Made by a program: the position numbers and the translations under genes. Shown here one piece after another: positions 8,986 through 18,051 of a stretch of DNA of 45,937 bases; positions within the stretch are counted from its first letter, which is position 1; every line of letters starts with the position of its first letter. The notes beneath the pieces are model-generated. The model ran no database searches, was not told where the DNA came from, and saw only the letters and a list, made by a program, of their open reading frames with translations. This DNA comes from Rhodospirillaceae bacterium (GTDB taxonomy: Bacteria > Pseudomonadota > Alphaproteobacteria > GCA-2731375): the NCBI GenBank assembly GCA_018660265.1, contig JABJKS010000069.1, positions 1 to 45,937 of the forward strand, in the 5' to 3' direction.

Positions 8986-9312
8986 ATGAAGAAATACGAG
9001 CCGAACTTTAATGATCGGTTGGGTGCCGCCGCCAAGGCAAAGCAGGCCTTGGTTGAAAAGGCCCGCGCCAACGCCCCATCCAATGATCCGAAGTTTGCCG
9101 AGAAACTGGCTGCGCGAAAAGCTGCGGCTGAAGAGCGTAAAGCCCGTAGTGCCGAGCGTAGAGCAGCCAGATTGGCCGAAAAAGAAGCAAAGCTGGCAGA
9201 AAAAGCCCGCCTGATTGAGGAAGCCGCCGCCCGCGAAATCGCGGCGATCGAGGAACGCAAAGCAGCCCGTGATGCGAAATACGCCGCCCGCAAGGCCCGG
9301 CAAAAAAGATAG
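8986..9312 (+). CDS. DUF6481-like small charged coiled-coil protein
   Basis: 108 residues beginning MKKYEPNFNDRLGAAAKAKQ. From about residue 30 onward it is an almost unbroken Ala/Lys/Glu/Arg helix (AARKAAAEERKARSAERRA, KLAEKARLIEEAA), predicted coiled coil. It resembles DUF6481 proteins of Alphaproteobacteria, whose role is unknown. The ATG is preceded by GGGAG about 4 bases upstream. It stands alone between the CoA-transferase unit and the convergent GMC gene. The low-complexity composition makes distant homology unsafe. Confidence 0.8.
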   Translation: MKKYEPNFNDRLGAAAKAKQALVEKARANAPSNDPKFAEKLAARKAAAEERKARSAERRAARLAEKEAKLAEKARLIEEAAAREIAAIEERKAARDAKYAARKARQKR

Positions 9313-9347
9313 GCCGGGTACCCTGTACGCTATGCCGGGGAAGGTGC

Positions 9348-10988
9348 CTATTCCGGCACAATAATGGGTTCCAGTACCGGTTGGCCCAGGATCATGTCAG
9401 AGCCCTTTTCCGCGATCATCATGGTGGCGGCGTTCAGGTTGGCGGAGACCATGGCCGGCATGACAGAGGCGTCGACGACGCGTAGCTGTTCCATCCCCCG
9501 GACTTTTAGTTGATCATCCACAACTGCCGTCGGGTCCGTCTCCGGCCCCATGCGGCAGGTGCCCATGACATGAAAGGTTGTGTTGCCGTAGTGACGGGCG
9601 GCTTCCAGCAGTTCATCGTCACTTTGCACCTGGGCACCGGGATATTCCTCGACATCAAGATAGGGCTTCATAGACTCCGTATGCATCAGTTGCCGCGCGA
9701 ATTTCATGGCACAGACCACCAGGCGTTGGTCTTCTGCATCTGACAGATAATTAGGCTGAATAATAGGTTTTTCGAACGGATCAGCGGTGCGCGCCCGCAC
9801 CCACCCCTTGCTTTCGGGGCGATGCTGCCAACAGGCAACGGTGAAGCCCGGGTGATCGTCCAGCAGTCCATGGACCCCTACTTTATAACTGGCCGGTGTG
9901 AAGATAAATTGCAGGTCGTTGCTTTTTGTCGCTTCATTGGAATGCCAAAAGCCATAGACCATCGAGGGGCTCAAATTCACGATGCTTTTGGCACCAATCA
10001 GATACTTGGCAATTTCCCCTGCCAGTCGTATGCCTTTGGAGCGTTCATTGAGGGTTTCAATATTTTTGACCCGGGCGCTGAAGCGAGGTGCGTAATGATC
10101 ACGCAGGTTTTCACCGACGCCTGCCATTTCGTGTGCCACATCTATGCCGAGGGGTTGCAATACGGATGCCGGCCCGATGCCCGATAGCTGTAACAGCTGG
10201 GGCGAATTGATCGCCCCGCCGCTTAAGATCACCTCACGATTGGCGCGGACTTCAAACTCCTTGCCGCCCCGCCCACCTTTGGCATAGGCAACGCCGACGG
10301 CGCGCTTGCCTTCCAACAGGATGCGGGAGGCATGGGCATTGGTTCGGAGTGTCAGATTGCTGCGGGATTTCGCAGGGTTTAGGAATGCCCGCGCCGTACT
10401 CATGCGCCGGCGGCCGTGAACCGTGCGCTGCACGTAGGAAATACCTTCCTGTTGTTTGCCGTTGTAATCAGGATTGCGCGGTAGGCCGATTTGTTGCGCC
10501 CCTTCAATGAATTTTTCGCACAATGGGTGGCTATAGTTCAGGTCCGTGACCTTTAAATTACCTTCCCGCCCCCGATACAAGTCATCCGCATCACCGATCC
10601 GCTGTTCACAGCGTTGGAAGTAGGGCAATACATCCGAATAGCCCCAATTCCTGTTGCCGCGCTGGGACCAGCTGTCGAAATCCATGCGCTGGCCACGGTT
10701 ATAAATATGTCCGTTGATCGAAGAAGATCCGCCCAGGGTTTTGCCCCGAGGCACGTCGATGGACCGCCCCCCGGTCCAATGGCTGGGTTCGGATTGATAC
10801 AGCCAGTTAATATTCGGATTGGTCAGGGTTTTGATAAAGCCGGCGGGAATATGGATATAGGGGTTCCAATCGGGGGGACCCGCTTCCAACAGGCAGACCG
10901 TATGCTTGCCGTCCGCCGTCAAGCGGTTGGCCAGAATACAGCCCGCAGACCCGGCACCGATAATTACATAGTCAAAACTGTCCGCCAA
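9348..10988 (-). CDS. GMC-family FAD oxidoreductase (choline dehydrogenase-like)
   Basis: A 546-residue flavoprotein of the glucose-methanol-choline family. The FAD-binding GAGSAG is at about 12-17, the second GMC signature is GKTLGGSSSINGHIYNRG, and GGAINSPQLLQLSGIGP is signature 2. The active-site pair is His473 (FHVMGTCRMG) and Asn519 (SANLNAATMM). It probably oxidises an alcohol to an aldehyde, with electrons passed to quinone or oxygen. The substrate is not determined. No signal peptide. Monocistronic on the minus strand, convergent with the DUF6481-like gene. Confidence 0.93.
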   Translation of the reverse strand: MADSFDYVIIGAGSAGCILANRLTADGKHTVCLLEAGPPDWNPYIHIPAGFIKTLTNPNINWLYQSEPSHWTGGRSIDVPRGKTLGGSSSINGHIYNRGQRMDFDSWSQRGNRNWGYSDVLPYFQRCEQRIGDADDLYRGREGNLKVTDLNYSHPLCEKFIEGAQQIGLPRNPDYNGKQQEGISYVQRTVHGRRRMSTARAFLNPAKSRSNLTLRTNAHASRILLEGKRAVGVAYAKGGRGGKEFEVRANREVILSGGAINSPQLLQLSGIGPASVLQPLGIDVAHEMAGVGENLRDHYAPRFSARVKNIETLNERSKGIRLAGEIAKYLIGAKSIVNLSPSMVYGFWHSNEATKSNDLQFIFTPASYKVGVHGLLDDHPGFTVACWQHRPESKGWVRARTADPFEKPIIQPNYLSDAEDQRLVVCAMKFARQLMHTESMKPYLDVEEYPGAQVQSDDELLEAARHYGNTTFHVMGTCRMGPETDPTAVVDDQLKVRGMEQLRVVDASVMPAMVSANLNAATMMIAEKGSDMILGQPVLEPIIVPE

Positions 10989-11204
10989 CGGTCTATCTCC
11001 CAGGCTGTTTTATAATTGGGGCTAATAGAGCACATTGAGGTGGGAGGGGGAAGTTCCAGGCATATGAATGCATAAGACCGACCAAGCATTCAGCCCTGAT
11101 GCGGACGAATTTCAGAGAATTCCAGAAATCGGCAATGCCAGGCTGGTGAGGCCTGCTGGATGGCGGTTATACGACCGTGTGTAACCTGATCGAAGGGACG
11201 GGGC

Positions 11205-11330
11205 CTAACGCCCTGCGTCGCGCTCGATCTTTTCCCGTTTGCTGGCGTATCCGCCAAACAGGATCGCCATACCGCCCATGAGGATGAATGTCGCTACCAT
11301 CATCATGATCAACAGAAATAATTCACTCAT
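11205..11330 (-). CDS. Small single-pass membrane protein, 41 residues
   Basis: The reading starts MSELFLLIMMMVATFILMGG, continues through a second short hydrophobic stretch (AILFGGYA), and ends in a charged tail (SKREKIERDAGR). One membrane helix covers about residues 4-28, with a positive C-terminal end that should be cytoplasmic. AGGG lies about 7 bases before the ATG. The hydrophobic-then-charged layout and clean start support a real gene, but I do not recognise a family. It lies 81 bp downstream of the S41 protease gene on the same strand. Confidence 0.6.
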   Translation of the reverse strand: MSELFLLIMMMVATFILMGGMAILFGGYASKREKIERDAGR

Positions 11331-11411
11331 AACCGGCCCTTTCCGCAACTGTACCCACAGGATTTACACCAAGACGGCAGTTTGGCCAAGACATTCTTGC
11401 CGAATTAAGAG

Positions 11412-12947
11412 CTATTCCTTGCGGGAAGCATCTTGCTGGCTGCCCGCGACGGACGATGCCAGATGCTCCAAACGATCCAGGCTTCCGGCGCGCAGAAGGG
11501 CCACGGCACAGGCCAGGTCATGGTCATCCATAGGTTTTGCCAGCAATTGATTGCAGCGTTCGCCCCGGATGGTCGCTCTGGGACCAATAACATGCGGGGT
11601 TGCCTCGCCCCGGCTCAAGGCACCTTTTAATTCCTCTTCCCGGCGGCCGGATTTTTTTCCGTCACTTTCTATCAACAGGTCGGGCAGAATGCCCCAGGCC
11701 TGGATGGTCCGGCCTGATGGGGTGTAATACAATGCCGTGGTCAGACGCAGGGCACCGGAATCGCCCATGGAAAATATCGTCTGCACCGAGCCTTTGCCAA
11801 ACGAGCGATAGCCGACAACAATGGCCCGGTGGTTTTCCTGCAAGGCACCGGCCACAATCTCCGCCGCCGAGGCCGTGCCCTCGTTGACCAGAATGATAAC
11901 CGTCTTGCCTGTTGCCAGGTCACCGTCGCTGGCCCGGAAAAGATCGTTGTCTTCTTCCAGCCGGCCACGAACAGAGACAATTGTGCCTTCATCCAGAAAA
12001 ACATCCGATACCCGGATGGCTTGGCGTAACAGGCCGCCTGGATTATTCCGCAGGTCAACGATCAAGCCAAGACTGTTGCCGCCCAGGGCATCGTCAATTT
12101 TCGTCATTGCAGTACGCAAGCCCTGTTCCGTTCGTTGGCTGAAGCCCGATATGCGAATATAGCCGTAGTCCGCCTCCACCCTGTGCCGTACCGCCGGTAC
12201 ACGGATGACATCACGTACGATCAGAACCTCAAAGGGGTCGGTAACCTCTTCCCGCAACACGGTCAGGCGGATGGTCGTGCCCACCAGGCCACGCATGCGG
12301 CTGACGGCTTCACGCAGGGTCATGCCCTTGATCGGGGTGCCGTCCACATGGCTGATTTTGTCGCCGGTCTGCATGCCCGCACGCTGGGCCGGCGTGTCGT
12401 CGATGGGGGCGATTACCTTGACCAGGCCATCGTCCATGGTCACTTCCAACCCCAAGCCGGCAAATTTGCCGCTGATGCGGATTTTCAGCTCCTTATAGCT
12501 GTTGGGGTCCATATAGGCGCTGTGGGCATCCAAGGTATTCAGGCCCTTGTTCAGCGCCAGGGCGATGCGGCGGTATTCGCTGGGGGTTACTTCCGGTGCT
12601 TCTGCATCTTCGTCTTTCGCCGTCTTTTTGATTCCCGCCAGGGCCGCGTCATATTCTTTCAGGCCTTCCATGGTCGCTTTCAACAAGGGGGTTGAGTCCA
12701 TTTCACGCAGATAGCGACGGCCGATAATTGGCAAAGTGCGCCGCAGGACGGCAGCTTCCTGTTCGTTTAATTCAATATTCAGGCGGGCGGCCTGTTCGAC
12801 GATGAGTTCCTGGGTTCCCTTGGCCCAGGCCGCGCCCTGGCTGAGAAGTCCCAGGGCGGTGACTGCCGCCAAAAGCAACAATGCCCATGAGGCCGGGCAT
12901 GAAGCCGGGCGCGTGATAATTCCGCACAGTTTTTTGCCATAGAACAT
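11412..12947 (-). CDS. S41 family C-terminal processing peptidase (CtpA-like)
   Basis: A 511-residue periplasmic serine protease. A signal peptide with hydrophobic core at about 21-36 and a likely cut near 42 leads to an N-terminal domain, a PDZ domain at about 160-235 (GKFAGLGLEV, PAQRAGMQTGDKI), and the protease domain. It has nucleophile Ser360 in NEGTASAAEI and Lys385 in RSFGKGSVQT, the Ser-Lys dyad of tail-specific proteases. Such enzymes trim the C-termini of exported proteins. It is the last gene of the YqaA, DsbB, COQ7 unit (18-bp gap), so it is probably cotranscribed with envelope and redox genes. Confidence 0.92.
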   Translation of the reverse strand: MFYGKKLCGIITRPASCPASWALLLLAAVTALGLLSQGAAWAKGTQELIVEQAARLNIELNEQEAAVLRRTLPIIGRRYLREMDSTPLLKATMEGLKEYDAALAGIKKTAKDEDAEAPEVTPSEYRRIALALNKGLNTLDAHSAYMDPNSYKELKIRISGKFAGLGLEVTMDDGLVKVIAPIDDTPAQRAGMQTGDKISHVDGTPIKGMTLREAVSRMRGLVGTTIRLTVLREEVTDPFEVLIVRDVIRVPAVRHRVEADYGYIRISGFSQRTEQGLRTAMTKIDDALGGNSLGLIVDLRNNPGGLLRQAIRVSDVFLDEGTIVSVRGRLEEDNDLFRASDGDLATGKTVIILVNEGTASAAEIVAGALQENHRAIVVGYRSFGKGSVQTIFSMGDSGALRLTTALYYTPSGRTIQAWGILPDLLIESDGKKSGRREEELKGALSRGEATPHVIGPRATIRGERCNQLLAKPMDDHDLACAVALLRAGSLDRLEHLASSVAGSQQDASRKE

Positions 12948-12965
12948 GTTTGTGAGATCCCCCGA

Positions 12966-13550
12966 CTACACCCGCTCGGCCAGCCAAATTGCCAGCCGGG
13001 TACCACTCTTAACGCTTCTGCTTAATATTTGGTAAGCAGGGGCGTCTTCAGCGCCATTTTCCAACGCCACATCGCGATGTTTCAGCTCATCTGCGCGAAA
13101 TTCCGCGATTAATTGCCGCAATTCAGCTTCATCGCCTTCATCCAGGCTGTCTAGGGCGTCGAGCTGTTTTTGGTAATGTTCTTCGATCACGTCTTCGACC
13201 GCGACCGTGGTCGCCATGGCGGCCCGCTCACCCAGCAAAGCACTGCCCGCGCCCAGGGCATATCCAGCCAGACGCCAGATCGGGGACAGGGCCGTGGGGC
13301 GTACGCCACGTTCGGCAATCAATTTGTCAAATGCGGCCAGGTGCTCATTTTCCTGTTCCGCCATCTCCACCAATACAGGGGCGCAGGGGTGGTCTTTCAG
13401 GACAGCGATCTGGCCACGATAAATCTCCCGCGCGCCCAGCTCACCCGCTTGATTGACCCGGATCATCGGGCCGACCCTCGCTTGCCTGGCGGCATCACCT
13501 GGCAAAGTTGCCGGGCGGTGAGGGATTGCTTCCGGTGTTGCTTCAATCAT
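12966..13550 (-). CDS. coq7: Demethoxyubiquinone hydroxylase, COQ7 family
   Basis: A 194-residue carboxylate-bridged di-iron hydroxylase that adds the last ring hydroxyl in ubiquinone synthesis. All expected iron ligands are visible: Glu37 (AGELGA), Glu67 and His70 (EQENEH), Glu119 (VAVED), Glu155 and His158 (ADELKH). It lies 5 bp after dsbB and 18 bp before the S41 protease. Pairing with dsbB makes sense because DsbB passes electrons from disulfide formation to ubiquinone. Confidence 0.94.
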   Translation of the reverse strand: MIEATPEAIPHRPATLPGDAARQARVGPMIRVNQAGELGAREIYRGQIAVLKDHPCAPVLVEMAEQENEHLAAFDKLIAERGVRPTALSPIWRLAGYALGAGSALLGERAAMATTVAVEDVIEEHYQKQLDALDSLDEGDEAELRQLIAEFRADELKHRDVALENGAEDAPAYQILSRSVKSGTRLAIWLAERV

Positions 13551-13555
13551 CGCAA

Positions 13556-14053
13556 TTATCTTGCTCTATATCCAACCAGGCCAGCGTAAAGCGCCAGTAC
13601 AAAGGAGAATAGGACGTTGTAGCCCGCCATGGAAACACCAAACAGCGAAAAAGCAATTTCATCGCAACGGGTTACAGGCGCCGACATGATCTGCGCCCTC
13701 AGCTGCGCCAAGGTTTGGGTGGCACCGGTCTTGCCGACACAGGCTTCACTGCCGGCCCACCAATGCTGTTCCACCCCCACATGATAGACGGCAATGGCGG
13801 CATTGACCGCCAGGACGCCGGCACACAGTAGCAATATCCAGCGCGCCGCTTTGCCGGTCCGCATAGCGGGGTTTGCAGCAAGCAGGCACAGTCCGGCGAC
13901 GATAACAAAGGGCCAGCGTTGATAGATGCACAGCACACAAGGGTACAGATCAAAGCCATATTGCCCGATGAAGGCCAGGGCCAGGGCCGTAACGGCTGCC
14001 AGGGGCACCAGGATCAGGGCCCATTTTGGGGCAAACAGCTGCGCAAACACCAA
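13556..14053 (-). CDS. dsbB: Disulfide bond formation protein B
   Basis: A 165-residue inner-membrane protein with four hydrophobic helices. The first redox pair is Cys39/Cys42 in PCVLC, and the second periplasmic pair is Cys105 (SEACVGK) and Cys130 (VTRCDE). It reoxidises DsbA and hands electrons to ubiquinone. The helix and loop order and length fit the family. It lies 10 bp after yqaA and 5 bp before coq7 on the minus strand. No dsbA is in the window. Confidence 0.92.
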   Translation of the reverse strand: MVFAQLFAPKWALILVPLAAVTALALAFIGQYGFDLYPCVLCIYQRWPFVIVAGLCLLAANPAMRTGKAARWILLLCAGVLAVNAAIAVYHVGVEQHWWAGSEACVGKTGATQTLAQLRAQIMSAPVTRCDEIAFSLFGVSMAGYNVLFSFVLALYAGLVGYRAR

Positions 14054-14063
14054 AATTTTCCCC

Positions 14064-14645
14064 CTAAAGAACCAGTTTGATCAAGGCGAAACCGCCGATC
14101 AGCAAAACCATGAACAGAATAAACAACAAACCCAGATAGCGTTCGATAAAGTCACGAATGGGCTCACCAAAGCGCCATAACAGCGCCGCGACAATGGTGA
14201 AACGAAGTCCCCGTGCCACGATGGAGGCGACCAGAAAAACCGGCAGGCTTAACCCCGTGACACCGGATGCAATGGTGATGACCTTGTAAGGGAAGGGCGT
14301 CAGACCGGCGATCAGGACAATCCAGACGCCCCATTCATTATAGCGCTCCTGAAATGAGGCGAATTTTTCGCCATAGCCGTAGAATTCCAGGATCGGCAAT
14401 CCAATGGCGTCGAACAGATATAGCCCGATCATATAGCCCAATAATCCACCCAGGACGGAGGCGACGGTGCAAATGGCGGCGATCAAAAAGGCTTTGTGCC
14501 GCTGGGCCAAAACCATCGGAATCAAAATCACGTCGGGTGGGATGGGAAAGACCGAGCTTTCAATGAACGAGACCGCAGCCAGGGCCCAATTGGCGTGGCG
14601 ATGCCGGGCAAGGTCCATGGTCCAGTCGTAAAGCTTACGCAGCAT
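14064..14645 (-). CDS. YqaA/DedA-family membrane protein (VTT domain)
   Basis: 193 residues with several membrane helices and the VTT/SNARE-associated core. Typical features are FIESSVFPIPPDVILIPM (about 27-44), a glycine-rich GGLLGYMIGLYLFD segment and AGLTPFPYKVITIASG. Proteins of this superfamily act in membrane lipid flipping and envelope integrity; the exact role of the YqaA branch is not settled. It is the first gene of the four-gene minus-strand unit, with only a weak AGGT ribosome site before its ATG. Confidence 0.88.
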   Translation of the reverse strand: MLRKLYDWTMDLARHRHANWALAAVSFIESSVFPIPPDVILIPMVLAQRHKAFLIAAICTVASVLGGLLGYMIGLYLFDAIGLPILEFYGYGEKFASFQERYNEWGVWIVLIAGLTPFPYKVITIASGVTGLSLPVFLVASIVARGLRFTIVAALLWRFGEPIRDFIERYLGLLFILFMVLLIGGFALIKLVL

Positions 14646-14788
14646 TATTTACCTAGGTATTTGGTTAATCGGTACGGACGCCCTATAGCAGTATCCCTGG
14701 GCCAGAACAATCGCGCCAATCTCTATGAGGTGGTAGTATGATCAGGTGGCAAAACCGGGCAACGATAATGACAAGGTAAGGCGAGACC

Positions 14789-15685
14789 ATGACGGCAATG
14801 AATGCGAACGGCATCACCATCGAATACGAGGTCCATGGTAGCGCCAATGACCCCGCGTTGATCCTGATCCGGGGTCTGGGAACGCAACTTATTCATTGGC
14901 CCCAGGTCATGATAGAACGTTTGGTCGTGGCCGGTTTTTATGTGGTGATCTTTGACAATCGCGATGTTGGACTATCCACCAAGTTCGAAGCCGCCGGTGC
15001 CTCGGACCTTGCCGATCTGACGGCCAGACAAGCGGCGGGTGAAAGCATTGATGTGCCTTATACGTTGGAAGACATGGCAGGTGATGTCATCGGCCTGATG
15101 GACGGCTTGAATATTGATCGGGCCCACATTGCCGGTATCTCCATGGGCGGTATGATGGCCCAGGTGCTGGCCGCCAAACATAGCGTACGGCTGCGTTCCA
15201 TGGCAGCGATCATGTCCCACAGTGGTAATCCCGATCTGCCCCAAGCCGACCCGGCGGCCAGGGCCGCCTTGATGGACACGCCCGAAGACCCCAACGATAG
15301 AGAGGCCGCGATTGAGGCCATTATCGCCTCGGGTCAGGTCTTGTCAGGGCCTGGCTATCCAACACCGGACAAGGATCGGCGCAAAATGGCAGAGCGGGCC
15401 TATGATCGTTGTTATTGCCCCGATGGGCGCCTACGGCAACGGGCCGCCGTGGTCAAATCAGGCAATCGGGTGGAGATGCTGCGCACCATTACAGTGCCCA
15501 GTCAGGTTATTCACGGCACAGATGATCCGCTGTTGCATATCTCGGGTGGTGAAGACATCGCTGCTAACATTCCAAATTCGGAATACCATGCCATCGTCGG
15601 CATGGGTCATGAGACGCCCGCTTCGTTGGCGACAAATCTGTCCGACCTGATCGGTGACTTCGCCCGCCGGGCTGATGGTGGTTAA
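14789..15685 (+). CDS. Alpha/beta-hydrolase
   Basis: A 298-residue serine hydrolase of the alpha/beta fold. It has a nucleophile elbow GISMGG (Ser118), the acid in HGTDDPL and the base in GMGHE, so the triad is complete. VIFDNRDVGLSTK at about 53-65 is typical of the esterase/lactonase group related to PcaD and TAP. Cytoplasmic, no signal peptide. It is monocistronic, divergent from yqaA and convergent with the DAO gene. Substrate unknown. Confidence 0.9.
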   Translation: MTAMNANGITIEYEVHGSANDPALILIRGLGTQLIHWPQVMIERLVVAGFYVVIFDNRDVGLSTKFEAAGASDLADLTARQAAGESIDVPYTLEDMAGDVIGLMDGLNIDRAHIAGISMGGMMAQVLAAKHSVRLRSMAAIMSHSGNPDLPQADPAARAALMDTPEDPNDREAAIEAIIASGQVLSGPGYPTPDKDRRKMAERAYDRCYCPDGRLRQRAAVVKSGNRVEMLRTITVPSQVIHGTDDPLLHISGGEDIAANIPNSEYHAIVGMGHETPASLATNLSDLIGDFARRADGG

Positions 15686-15701
15686 GAAGACTTCATTGCG
15701 A

Positions 15702-16841
15702 TCAAAGCTGGCCAAAGCGGCTGGGTGACAGATCGGCGGCGGCCACGCCGAACGCTTTTAAATCGTCTGGAACCCCGTCACCGATGGCCAGGGCTGCGGC
15801 GACGCGGCCCATGGACGGCGCGGTTTGAATGCCATAGCCGCCCTGTCCGGCCAGCCAGAAGAAACCGTCGACCCCTGGGTCAAAGCCAACCACAGGTGTC
15901 TTGTCCGCTACGAACGACCTTAACCCGGCCCAACTGCGGATAATGCGGCGAATTTCCAAAGTGGTTGCCTGTTGCAGGCGATCCACCGCAATGGCGATAT
16001 CCAGCTCTTCCGGCTGGACATCGCAGGGTGCCATGGGTGTTTCATCGGCTGGCGAGCCCATCAGGGCGCCGCTTTCGGGCCGGGCATAGAATTCTTCGTC
16101 GGCATCGATAATGGCGGGCCAGTCGGCGAATGCCTCCCCCTCGGGCCCATCGAACAGAATTGCCGTGCGCCGTTTCGGGATCAGGCCGACCGGTCGGGCA
16201 CCGGCCATCTGGGCAATGACATCACACCATGCACCGGCCGCGTTGATCACCGCCTTGGCTAAAATCTGTTCGCCATTGGCATGGATGTTCCACATGCCGT
16301 TGCTGCGATTTAGGCCGTCTACCGGGGCGTTGGATCGTATTTCGGCACCATTTCGCTTGGCACCGCGCAAAAACCCCTGATGCAGGGCATTTACGTCCAT
16401 GTCCATTGCCTCCGGCTCCAACACGCCTGCCGCAGCGTAGCCAGGGCGCAGCACGGGCACCCGCTCCAGAACCTCCGCCCCGGTCAAGCGCTGCATGCTG
16501 TCCACATGCTCCGACCCGGAGGCAAAAGCTTCATCCAAAGAGCCTAATTGGTCTTCCCGGCCAATGAACATGACGCCCCGGGGCGTCAGGACCGGGGTCT
16601 CGGTGAAAGCATCGGGTGGACCCGTTAGGAATTCACGGCTGCCAGATGTCAGGGCACGGATCGGCGCGTTGCCATAGGCCTCGGTATACAGTGCGGCCGA
16701 GCGCCCTGTCGTGTGATAGCCCGGTTGCGCCTCCATCTCCAAAACCAGCACACGGGCTGAGCGACTAAGGAAATAAGCCGCAGATGCCCCCGCCATACCG
16801 GCACCAATGATGACGAAGTCGAAGGCCCTATCCTGCGTCAC
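15702..16841 (-). CDS. FAD-dependent amine/amino-acid oxidoreductase (DAO family)
   Basis: A 379-residue flavoprotein of the glycine oxidase/D-amino-acid oxidase family. It shows the FAD-binding FVIIGAGMAGASAAYFLS at about 9-26, a TTGRSAALYTE loop that contacts the flavin, and the C-terminal WLAGQGGYGIQTAPSMG. It should oxidise a C-N bond of an amino acid or amine; the substrate is not given by the sequence. The start is a GTG at 16841, 25 bp after the LLM gene stop. It ends the minus-strand run that begins with the PhyH gene at 20411. Confidence 0.9.
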   Translation of the reverse strand: MTQDRAFDFVIIGAGMAGASAAYFLSRSARVLVLEMEAQPGYHTTGRSAALYTEAYGNAPIRALTSGSREFLTGPPDAFTETPVLTPRGVMFIGREDQLGSLDEAFASGSEHVDSMQRLTGAEVLERVPVLRPGYAAAGVLEPEAMDMDVNALHQGFLRGAKRNGAEIRSNAPVDGLNRSNGMWNIHANGEQILAKAVINAAGAWCDVIAQMAGARPVGLIPKRRTAILFDGPEGEAFADWPAIIDADEEFYARPESGALMGSPADETPMAPCDVQPEELDIAIAVDRLQQATTLEIRRIIRSWAGLRSFVADKTPVVGFDPGVDGFFWLAGQGGYGIQTAPSMGRVAAALAIGDGVPDDLKAFGVAAADLSPSRFGQL

Positions 16842-16866
16842 GAAACTGCAGCGCTATCGCTCGGGA

Positions 16867-17982
16867 TTATTCCGCTGCGATAGTCAGAGGGTTTCCGCCG
16901 CCGATGGCCGGGCCGACGTCAAGGGCTTTCAGGCGGGGCATGACTTTTTCCGCGAAGGTCCGCATGGAGGTCTTGGACAATTCGTGGGGCATGCCACCAA
17001 AGCTGAAGCCGTTGATGAAACCGGCTGCGTTGGTCATTTCCTGATAGTCGCGCATTTGCTCAAATACCTGGTCGGGGGTGCCCCTGACCTGCAGGTCGGC
17101 AAGGAAATTCACGAAGCTGTCGATGCCATGCTTGTTGATGTTTTTCGACAGGCCGCCGTAATACTCATAACCCTTGATGTCGGCCAGACCTTCGTTGTGG
17201 AATTCGTAATGATCCAGGGCCGAGCGGCTGTAGCGCCGGGTGTATTTCGTATGCATCTCGTTGGCGATGCTTTCATCTTCATGGCAGCAGTTGAAGACCA
17301 CCATCAGGGGTTGGGGGGCTTCTTCACCGTTGTTCATTTCCCGATAAATTTCCCGATACTGCTCCAACTCATGCAACGTCTTGTCCCAGGGTTTTTGGGC
17401 GATGATCATAATGCCGATGCCCAGGCGCGCCATGATGCGGGAGCTTTCGGGCGACACGGCGGAGGCATAAAGCCGTCCCTTGAAGGATTTGAAGGGGAAG
17501 GGGCGGATGCCGACTTTTGGCTGTTTGTAGTGCTTGCCTTCATATTCGATATGGCCGGTTTCCAGGCCCTGGATCAGCGCCTCGGTATATTCGACGAAAC
17601 GTTCCCGGCTTTCACCCATGGCAACGCGGAAACCTTCAAATTCGATCCGGCCCAGGCCGCGTCCGACACCCAGGATGGAACGCCCGTTGGACATATGATC
17701 CAGCACGGCCAGTTCTTCCGCTACGCGCACGGGGTCGTGCCAGGGCAGGACCATGACCATGGTGCCCAGCAGGGCGCGCTCTGTCCGGCCCGCCATATAG
17801 GTGAGGAACTGCAACGGGTTCGGGCACATGGTGTAGTCATCAAAATGATGCTCTGCCGTCCAGATGCTTTCAAAGCCAAGTGGTTCGGCCATATCGGCCA
17901 TGGACAATTCGTGCTGGTAAACCTCGCGATCCGTGTGATCTCCGCTCAGGTTCTGGAAAAAAGTGGTCATTCCGACATGCAT
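16867..17982 (-). CDS. LLM-class flavin-dependent oxidoreductase
   Basis: A 371-residue luciferase-like monooxygenase-fold protein. WTAEHHFDDYTMCPNPLQFL (about 41-60) and VAEELAVLDHMSNGRSILG are family signatures. It probably uses reduced FMN to oxidise a small organic substrate. An AAGGGG about 11 bases before the ATG is the best ribosome site. It follows the GAF gene by 52 bp, and that spacer holds repeated TTGG(T/C)CAA motifs. It is one of three LLM oxidoreductases in the window. Confidence 0.9.
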   Translation of the reverse strand: MHVGMTTFFQNLSGDHTDREVYQHELSMADMAEPLGFESIWTAEHHFDDYTMCPNPLQFLTYMAGRTERALLGTMVMVLPWHDPVRVAEELAVLDHMSNGRSILGVGRGLGRIEFEGFRVAMGESRERFVEYTEALIQGLETGHIEYEGKHYKQPKVGIRPFPFKSFKGRLYASAVSPESSRIMARLGIGIMIIAQKPWDKTLHELEQYREIYREMNNGEEAPQPLMVVFNCCHEDESIANEMHTKYTRRYSRSALDHYEFHNEGLADIKGYEYYGGLSKNINKHGIDSFVNFLADLQVRGTPDQVFEQMRDYQEMTNAAGFINGFSFGGMPHELSKTSMRTFAEKVMPRLKALDVGPAIGGGNPLTIAAE

Positions 17983-18004
17983 TTTGGCGTACCCCTTCTT
18001 GGAA

Positions 18005-18051
18005 TTTGGTCAATTTGGCCAATACTCGAGCATGTCAGGTCGAATTGGTCA
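18005..18051. promoter_or_regulatory. Candidate operator with three TTGG(T/C)CAA boxes
   Basis: TTGGTCAA (about 18007), TTGGCCAA (18015) and TTGGTCAA (about 18045) lie just upstream of the LLM gene, and the first two are arranged around an AATTT spacer as a near-palindrome. GntR-type regulators bind similar half-sites. The third box overlaps the end of the GAF gene, so part of the pattern could be coding chance. Confidence 0.35.
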
